DNA of 48,260 nucleotides from an uncultured Bacteroidota bacterium (GTDB taxonomy: Bacteria; Bacteroidota; Bacteroidia; Chitinophagales; Saprospiraceae). The stretch's first letter is position 1. Every line of letters begins with the position of its first letter. The translations under genes were made by a program, and so were the position numbers. Below, in pieces: positions 42,924 through 48,260 of this stretch. The notes under the pieces were generated by a model, which made no database searches, had not been told where the DNA came from, and was given only the letters and a program-made list of their open reading frames with translations. The stretch is from contig CAIZLM010000236.1 in the NCBI GenBank assembly GCA_903933805.1, positions 1-48,260 on the forward strand, read 5' to 3'.

Positions 42924-44333
42924 ATGCTGCTGAAACGCATTTGTTGGGTTTTCACGCTCGTACTTGCCACTTCATGCTCCCTGCTTGCAGGACCTACCAA
43001 AGAAGCAGGCAAAGAACTTTTCTCCGGCAACTGTGCCTCCTGTCATGCAAAGGACATGAAGACGGCCTCTACGGGTCCTGCCCTGGCTGGTTTGGAGGAT
43101 CGCTGGAGTACTTTTCCACGGAAAGATCTGTATTCTTGGATACGCAACTCTCAGGCAATGATTGCCAGCGGTCATCCCCGCGCCACGGAGTTGTGGGCGA
43201 AGTACAAGCCTACCATGATGAGTTCATTCCCAGGTTTAACGGATGAGCAAATCGAGAGTATTATTCTCTATGTAAATGATCCAGGCGCGCCCAAGGTGGA
43301 TGCTGCCAATACTGGCGCCCAGACGGTTGCCAGTGAGCCTGGGCTTCCTTGGACGTACATTGGGTTGGCCAGTGTACTGCTCTTGTTGGCTTTTGCTTTA
43401 ATGCGCATCGTGAACAACCTCATCAACGTAACACGCGTTCGTGATGGACTTCAGCCAATCGAGAAAACAACCAAAGAAATTCTCACCACAAAAGGTGCAG
43501 TTGCTTTTTTTGTATTCTCCTTGGTCTTGATCTTTGGCTACAAAACGGTGGATAATGCCACCAAAATGGGCCGCGAACAGGGTTACGAACCAGATCAACC
43601 CATCGCATTCAGCCACAAAATACACGCGGGCATCAACAAGATTGATTGTCAGTATTGCCACGACACGGCACGCCGTTCAAAACATGCGTCTGTCCCGGCT
43701 ACCAATACTTGCATGAACTGCCACGCAGCCATCAAAAAAGGTACCATCTCCGGCACCAAGGAAATTACCAAAATTTTTGCCTCCATTGGCTACGACCCGA
43801 TGACCAATCGCTACATATCCGATTACGATACGTGGAGCGAAAAGCAAATCGAGGACTTGTACAAAAAATGGATCGGACAGGAGTACGTGTCCACCAACAG
43901 CCTTACATCCCTGGATGAAGCCGGTAAAAGTCTCGTAGAAAGCCAGTGGGACGGTATTGTGAAGGCCCTCCGCGATGATACAAATGGTAAAATACAGGGA
44001 CCAATCGAATGGACCCGTATCCACAACCTCCCAGACCACGCCTATTTTAACCATGCACAACACGTTTCTGTTGGTCAGGTCCAATGCCAAAAATGCCACG
44101 GTCCAGTCCAAGAAATGGATGTCGTGTACCAATATTCTACCCTCGGTATGGGCTGGTGTATCAGTTGCCACAAACAAACAGAGGTTAAATTTACAGACAA
44201 CCCATTCTACAAACAGTACAACCAGGAATACATCAAGTTCCACAAGAAAGAGGTTTCCAAGCCTGAATCTGAGATGGACAAAGTATTTGTGGAAGATATT
44301 GGCGGTCTGGAATGCCAAAAATGCCATTACTAA
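42924..44333 (+). CDS. actA: Alternative complex III cytochrome subunit ActA (with fused mono-haem domain)
   Basis: 469 residues with six CXXCH haem motifs: one in an N-terminal cytochrome c domain (Cys37-His41, CASCH) and five later (CQYCH 242-246, CMNCH 263-267, CQKCH 388-392, CISCH 412-416, CQKCH 464-468). Two membrane helices (about 138-165 and 190-210) lie between the two parts. The five-haem half matches ActA of alternative complex III; the N-terminal mono-haem domain resembles a separate ActE-type cytochrome, so the gene looks like a fusion. A lipobox-like LATSC is near the start. ACIII oxidises quinol and passes electrons to a terminal oxidase. First gene of the operon. Confidence 0.93.
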   Translation: MLLKRICWVFTLVLATSCSLLAGPTKEAGKELFSGNCASCHAKDMKTASTGPALAGLEDRWSTFPRKDLYSWIRNSQAMIASGHPRATELWAKYKPTMMSSFPGLTDEQIESIILYVNDPGAPKVDAANTGAQTVASEPGLPWTYIGLASVLLLLAFALMRIVNNLINVTRVRDGLQPIEKTTKEILTTKGAVAFFVFSLVLIFGYKTVDNATKMGREQGYEPDQPIAFSHKIHAGINKIDCQYCHDTARRSKHASVPATNTCMNCHAAIKKGTISGTKEITKIFASIGYDPMTNRYISDYDTWSEKQIEDLYKKWIGQEYVSTNSLTSLDEAGKSLVESQWDGIVKALRDDTNGKIQGPIEWTRIHNLPDHAYFNHAQHVSVGQVQCQKCHGPVQEMDVVYQYSTLGMGWCISCHKQTEVKFTDNPFYKQYNQEYIKFHKKEVSKPESEMDKVFVEDIGGLECQKCHY

Positions 44334-44356
44334 AAATTATTTATCATTCGAATAAT

Positions 44357-47300
44357 ATGCACCACGATAACGGTATTTGGGTAAGCTCCGAAGATTTGGC
44401 TCGGGAAGAGTCGTTTTTGCAATCTGCAGAACAAGAGTTTTCGGTTGAAAACATAGACCAAACCGACGGCAAATGGCAAACTGGCCGCCGCGACTTCTTA
44501 AAGTTGATGGGCTTTGGTCTCGGAGCGGCTACTGTAGCAGCCTCTTGCGAAATTCCAGTCAGAAAGGTTATTCCATACGTCACCAAACCCGACGAAATTG
44601 TGCCGGGAGTGGCCAACTATTTCGCTTCTAGTTTTGTCAATGGCGGTGACTATTGCGCTGTACTTGTTAAAACACGCGAAGGTCGCCCCATCAAAATCGA
44701 AGGCAATTCCCTGAGCACGGTCAGCCACGGAGGCACCAGCGCGCGCGCGCAGGCTTCCGTCTTGAGCCTTTACGACAGCCGCAGGCTTCAGTATGCCGGG
44801 AAAGTCAAAGAAGGACAAGTCGAAAAAATCGATTGGACCGCTCTGGACCGCGAGGTAAAAGCGAAACTTGCCGCCGGTGGCAACATTCGAATTATCTCCA
44901 ACACCATCATCAGCCCAACGGCCAAAAAAGCTTTGGGTGAATTTACTGCAAAATACCCGACAGCAACTGTCGTAACCTACGATCCTGTATCGAGTGCTGC
45001 CTTGTTGGCTGCAAATGAGCAGTGCTTCGGTGCCGCGGTAATTCCCAATTACAAATTTGAAGCAGCGGAAGTCATTGTTTCCTTCGGTGCTGATTTCCTC
45101 GGTACTTGGATCAGTCCTGTCGAATATGCCCGCGCTTATGCCAAAAATCGCAAGGTAGCTGGAAAGAAAGGCGCAAAAATGTCTCGCCACTACCAAGTGG
45201 AAAGCCACATGTCACTCACAGGTTCCAATGCCGACAACCGTTTGCTGATCAAACCCAGTGAAATGGGTGCAGCCATCGTGGCACTGTACAATGCTGTTTC
45301 CGGCAATACAGGTGGGCCCGTTCCCAACGAAAAAGTCGCTGCCGCAATGAAAAAAATTGCCGGTGAACTGACAAATGCAAAGGGAAAATCGCTCGTCGTG
45401 TGCGGCTCTAACAATGTCGCAGAACAAGTGATTGTCAATAAAATCAACGACTTACTGGGCAACCTGAATACAACGGTTGACTTCAGCGAAGCATCGTACC
45501 AACGCCAAGGCGACGACCGTCAGGTGGAGCGCCTCATTGGTGAAATGAACGCAGGACAGGTTGCCGTGGCCATTGTCTGGAACACAAATCCTGCATGGGA
45601 CGTTGCCGGCGATCAGTTTAAAGCCGCCTTCGCCAAAGTTGGAACAAGAATATCATTCAATGGTGTGATGGATGAAACGACCGCGCTGTGTACCCACGCA
45701 GCGCCTGCCCATCACTTCTTGGAATCTTGGGGCGATGTAGAGCCAAAGGCCGGAAAACTGGGCCTTGTGCAGCCAACCATTGCGCCGTTGTTTGAAACGC
45801 GTCAGGCCGAACACTCCTTGTTGGAATGGTCAGACAGCACCAATCTCAACCGTCAGGACCCCCAGCCGTACTACCAGTACTTGAAATCACATTGGGCAAG
45901 CGAGATTTTTAATCGTCAAACAAAATACGGAACGCCAGCGGCTTTCTGGGACATGAGTTTGCACGATGGCATCTTTGAATACGCCGCAAGTGGGGTATCA
46001 GCGGCTTTCAACCCAGCTGTTGCCGTGGATGTCAATGGTGTCTCCAAACCTGCTTCCGGTGAAGTTGAAATCTCTTTCTACGAAACAGTTAACATCGGCA
46101 ATGGCCAGTATGCCCACAATCCTTGGCTGCAGGAAATGCCCGACCCGGTCAACCGCACCGTTTGGGGCAACTACCTCAGCGTTCCGGTTGAATGGGATCA
46201 AAAGAACATCAATGGCTGGAAAGGCTTGGAGGATGGTCAGCAAGTAACGGTAGAAGCCAATGGAAAAAAAATCGTCTGTACGGTTGTCCGTACGTTCGGG
46301 CAGGCTCCCGGCTCTGTTGCCATTGCCCTTGGTGGCGGTCGCGAGCAGGGCGGTTGCGGTGTCGGCTATGGCGTCAATGTAAACCCCATGCTGAGAACGG
46401 AAGGTGGCTTCACCCAGTACTACGTTGCAGATGTAAAAGTTACGCCCACCGGTACGGTGGATAAAGATTATGCTTGTGTTCAACACCACCATACCATGGG
46501 GGTGAAGGGTTTGCAAGATGGCAAAATGATCAATGCAGATGAGGCGGTACTCGCCTTCCAAGGTTCATTGACAGACCGTTCCATTATTTTCCAGACCAAT
46601 TTGAAAGACCTTCAGAAACTGGAAGATCATCTGACGGAGTTTCACGAAGAAACCACACATTTGAACAGTCAAACCTTGTATCCAACGAATGAAGAGTTCT
46701 TTGGCACCGGTTTGAAATGGGGGATGTACGTGGATATGAATTCTTGTATCGGCTGTGGCGCTTGCCAAGTGGCCTGTGTGAGTGAGAACAACGTACCTGT
46801 TGTAGGCAAGAAAGAGGTGAAACGTCACCACGAAATGACTTGGCTTCGCATCGACCGGTATTTCTACGGCGATATCGAAAATCCGCGGGTGGTGTACCAA
46901 CCAATGATGTGCCAACACTGTGACAATGCGCCTTGCGAAAATGTTTGTCCGGTAAATGCGACCAACCACTCCATGGAGGGTGTCAACCAAATGGCATACA
47001 ACCGTTGTATCGGTACCCGTTACTGTGCCAACAACTGTCCGTACAAAGTACGCCGTTTCAACTGGCTTGACTATACCACCGCTGATTTATTCCCATCCAA
47101 CGAAGAGCGTGTTTTTCACGTAGAAGGCGAAAAAACGCCATACTATGCCGACAACCTCGTGCGTATGGTGCTCAATCCGGACGTAACGGTTCGCACCCGA
47201 GGCGTTATTGAGAAGTGCTCATTCTGTGTGCAACGCATCCAGGAGGGCAAGTTGACCGCCAAACAGGAAGGCCGTGCGATCATGGACAATGATGTGCGTA

Positions 47301-47491
47301 CTGCTTGTCAAACGGCTTGCCCAACGGGCGCCATTGTGTTTGGAAATATGAACAATCCGGAAAGTGAAGTCAGCAAAGCCACCAAGCATGCAGGTGAGTT
47401 GGCCTATAAAGTGTTGGAAGAAATCAACGTCCGTCCGGGCGTGAGTTATTCCGCAAAAATTATCAACACCAACGAAGAACTTTTTTCTTAA
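44357..47491 (+). CDS. actB: Alternative complex III iron-sulfur subunit ActB
   Basis: 1044 residues from the ATG at 44357, 23 bp after actA; an earlier ATG inside actA would add residues before the twin-arginine signal. The signal QTGRRDFLKLMGFGLGAA (Arg44-Arg45) ends at a lipobox-like AASC (Cys64), so export by Tat with a lipid anchor is likely. Residues about 70-780 are a molybdopterin-oxidoreductase-like region that in ActB proteins holds no cofactor. The C-terminal ferredoxin part has four cysteine clusters (CIGCGACQVAC from Cys797, CQHCDNAPCENVCP, CIGTRYCANNCP, CSFC with CQTACP). It forms the periplasmic electron path of the complex. Confidence 0.95.
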   Translation: MHHDNGIWVSSEDLAREESFLQSAEQEFSVENIDQTDGKWQTGRRDFLKLMGFGLGAATVAASCEIPVRKVIPYVTKPDEIVPGVANYFASSFVNGGDYCAVLVKTREGRPIKIEGNSLSTVSHGGTSARAQASVLSLYDSRRLQYAGKVKEGQVEKIDWTALDREVKAKLAAGGNIRIISNTIISPTAKKALGEFTAKYPTATVVTYDPVSSAALLAANEQCFGAAVIPNYKFEAAEVIVSFGADFLGTWISPVEYARAYAKNRKVAGKKGAKMSRHYQVESHMSLTGSNADNRLLIKPSEMGAAIVALYNAVSGNTGGPVPNEKVAAAMKKIAGELTNAKGKSLVVCGSNNVAEQVIVNKINDLLGNLNTTVDFSEASYQRQGDDRQVERLIGEMNAGQVAVAIVWNTNPAWDVAGDQFKAAFAKVGTRISFNGVMDETTALCTHAAPAHHFLESWGDVEPKAGKLGLVQPTIAPLFETRQAEHSLLEWSDSTNLNRQDPQPYYQYLKSHWASEIFNRQTKYGTPAAFWDMSLHDGIFEYAASGVSAAFNPAVAVDVNGVSKPASGEVEISFYETVNIGNGQYAHNPWLQEMPDPVNRTVWGNYLSVPVEWDQKNINGWKGLEDGQQVTVEANGKKIVCTVVRTFGQAPGSVAIALGGGREQGGCGVGYGVNVNPMLRTEGGFTQYYVADVKVTPTGTVDKDYACVQHHHTMGVKGLQDGKMINADEAVLAFQGSLTDRSIIFQTNLKDLQKLEDHLTEFHEETTHLNSQTLYPTNEEFFGTGLKWGMYVDMNSCIGCGACQVACVSENNVPVVGKKEVKRHHEMTWLRIDRYFYGDIENPRVVYQPMMCQHCDNAPCENVCPVNATNHSMEGVNQMAYNRCIGTRYCANNCPYKVRRFNWLDYTTADLFPSNEERVFHVEGEKTPYYADNLVRMVLNPDVTVRTRGVIEKCSFCVQRIQEGKLTAKQEGRAIMDNDVRTACQTACPTGAIVFGNMNNPESEVSKATKHAGELAYKVLEEINVRPGVSYSAKIINTNEELFS

Positions 47492-47581
47492 TGATCAATG
47501 GTGAATGATTGTCGAAGCACAACCGGTATGCGTACAGGAGCATGTTCAACGTAATCATCCATCATCCATACTGAAACAATT

Positions 47582-48260
47582 ATGTCTCAAGCAGTAGCGC
47601 CGGTCAGGCACATATTGATCGAAGGGAACAAATCCTACCATGATATTACGGAGGATTTGGTGTCGCCAACGGAGAAAACACCAACCCGAGAATGGGTCGT
47701 AGCATTTGCGCTTTCTTCGGCATTTTTGGCACTTTACGTATTTTCCATTACTTGGACGGTGTGGAAGGGTATCGGTGAATGGGGCGCGAATCGCACCATC
47801 AACTGGGCTTGGGACATCACCAACTTCGTTTGGTGGATCGGTATTGGTCACGCTGGAACCTTGATTTCGGCCATTCTGTTGCTTTTCCGCCAGCGTTGGC
47901 GGACGGGCGTAAACAGGGCTGCTGAGGCTATGACTATTTTTGCGGTAATATGTGCCGGTCAGTTCCCTATTTTTCACATGGGACGCGTATGGTTGGCATT
48001 TTTCATTTTTCCTTTCCCGAATACGCGTGGTCCGCTTTGGACAAACTTCAATTCGCCGTTGTTGTGGGACGTGTTTGCGATTTCAACGTACTTCTCGGTT
48101 TCCTTGCTGTTCTGGTACACGGGTTTGGTGCCTGATTTAGCGACTGTTCGTGACCGTGCCAAGGGCTTTCGTCGCAAGATGTACGAAAAATTCTCTTTTG
48201 GGTGGACAGGTAGCGCCAAGCACTGGCAGCGTTGGGAGGCACTTTCATTGGTATTGGCCG
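47582..48260 (+). CDS. actC: Alternative complex III quinol-binding subunit ActC (NrfD family), 5' part
   Basis: Open frame from the ATG at 47582 to the end of the window (226 codons seen), 90 bp after actB. It starts MSQAVAPVRHILIEGNKSYH and has several membrane helices (VVAFALSSAFLALYVFSITW, FVWWIGIGHAGTLISAILLL, MTIFAVICAGQFPIFHMGRVW). WDITNFVWWIGIGHAG and GRVWLAFFIFPFPNTRGPLW are characteristic of ActC, a polysulfide reductase NrfD-like subunit that binds quinol in the membrane. The gene is cut by the window edge; further act genes and a terminal oxidase are expected downstream. Confidence 0.95.
   Translation, partial: MSQAVAPVRHILIEGNKSYHDITEDLVSPTEKTPTREWVVAFALSSAFLALYVFSITWTVWKGIGEWGANRTINWAWDITNFVWWIGIGHAGTLISAILLLFRQRWRTGVNRAAEAMTIFAVICAGQFPIFHMGRVWLAFFIFPFPNTRGPLWTNFNSPLLWDVFAISTYFSVSLLFWYTGLVPDLATVRDRAKGFRRKMYEKFSFGWTGSAKHWQRWEALSLVLA

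Noticed and set aside
43398-44327. Minus-strand ORFs opposite actA
   Set aside because: Shadow frames of a gene with six haem motifs; no independent evidence of coding.

Overview
The window most likely comes from the chromosome of a Bacteroidota bacterium, probably in or near the family Saprospiraceae (inferred from content, not from a search). The main pointers are promoter boxes of the TAnnTTTG type, a type IX secretion C-terminal domain, OmpA proteins with thrombospondin type 3 repeats, FG-GAP/ASPIC surface lipoproteins, a FecA-like TonB receptor, and an alternative complex III (act) operon in place of cytochrome bc1.

Layout. 1-5.2 kb: the 3' end of a di-haem cytochrome c peroxidase gene, a secreted lysyl-endopeptidase-like serine protease, peptidase T, a small amphipathic stress-type protein and a transaldolase-like aldolase. 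5.27-5.36 kb: a small SRP RNA gene on the minus strand. 5.7-16.6 kb, all on the minus strand: an ABC-F ATPase, a dicarboxylate/glutamate symporter, a LytS-type histidine kinase overlapping a GH31 alpha-glucosidase, a large OmpA protein with 20 calcium-binding repeats, and a small protein coupled to fdhD. 17.6-22.3 kb: an Mfd protein that lacks its UvrB-like N-terminal third, and a TonB-dependent receptor. 22.4-26.1 kb: dnaA, a membrane-anchored hypothetical protein, an A-type Fe-S carrier and RlpA. 26.2-41.6 kb: a 1150-residue BNR-propeller/dockerin-like/cohesin-like type IX secreted protein, a DMT transporter, a lone oxidase subunit III, a second OmpA/TSP3 protein, a BrkB-family membrane protein, a thioesterase, an SDR, a queuosine-precursor transporter, a glycosyltransferase, arginine deiminase and an FG-GAP lipoprotein. 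41.7-48.3 kb: a small beta-barrel protein and then the act operon (actA, actB, start of actC), preceded by two tandem promoters.

The most striking non-coding feature is a dispersed family of short imperfect palindromes. Eight near-complete copies and several fragments lie only between genes. They come in two size classes, about 79 and 163 bp, and end in GTAACTGG/CCAGTTAC. Five copies are flanked by perfect 8-bp direct repeats, a different sequence at each site. They are therefore transposed, non-autonomous MITE-like elements. GTAA ends with 8-bp duplications point to an IS66-type transposase, which is not present in this window.

How the genes work together. The act operon forms a quinol-oxidising respiratory complex that would feed haem-copper oxidases. 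The secreted protease, the GH31 enzyme, the TonB receptor and the surface repeat proteins fit a lifestyle of degrading polymers and taking up the products. dnaA, mfd, the SRP RNA and the ABC-F protein are housekeeping genes. No tRNA, rRNA, CRISPR array or intact insertion sequence was seen.
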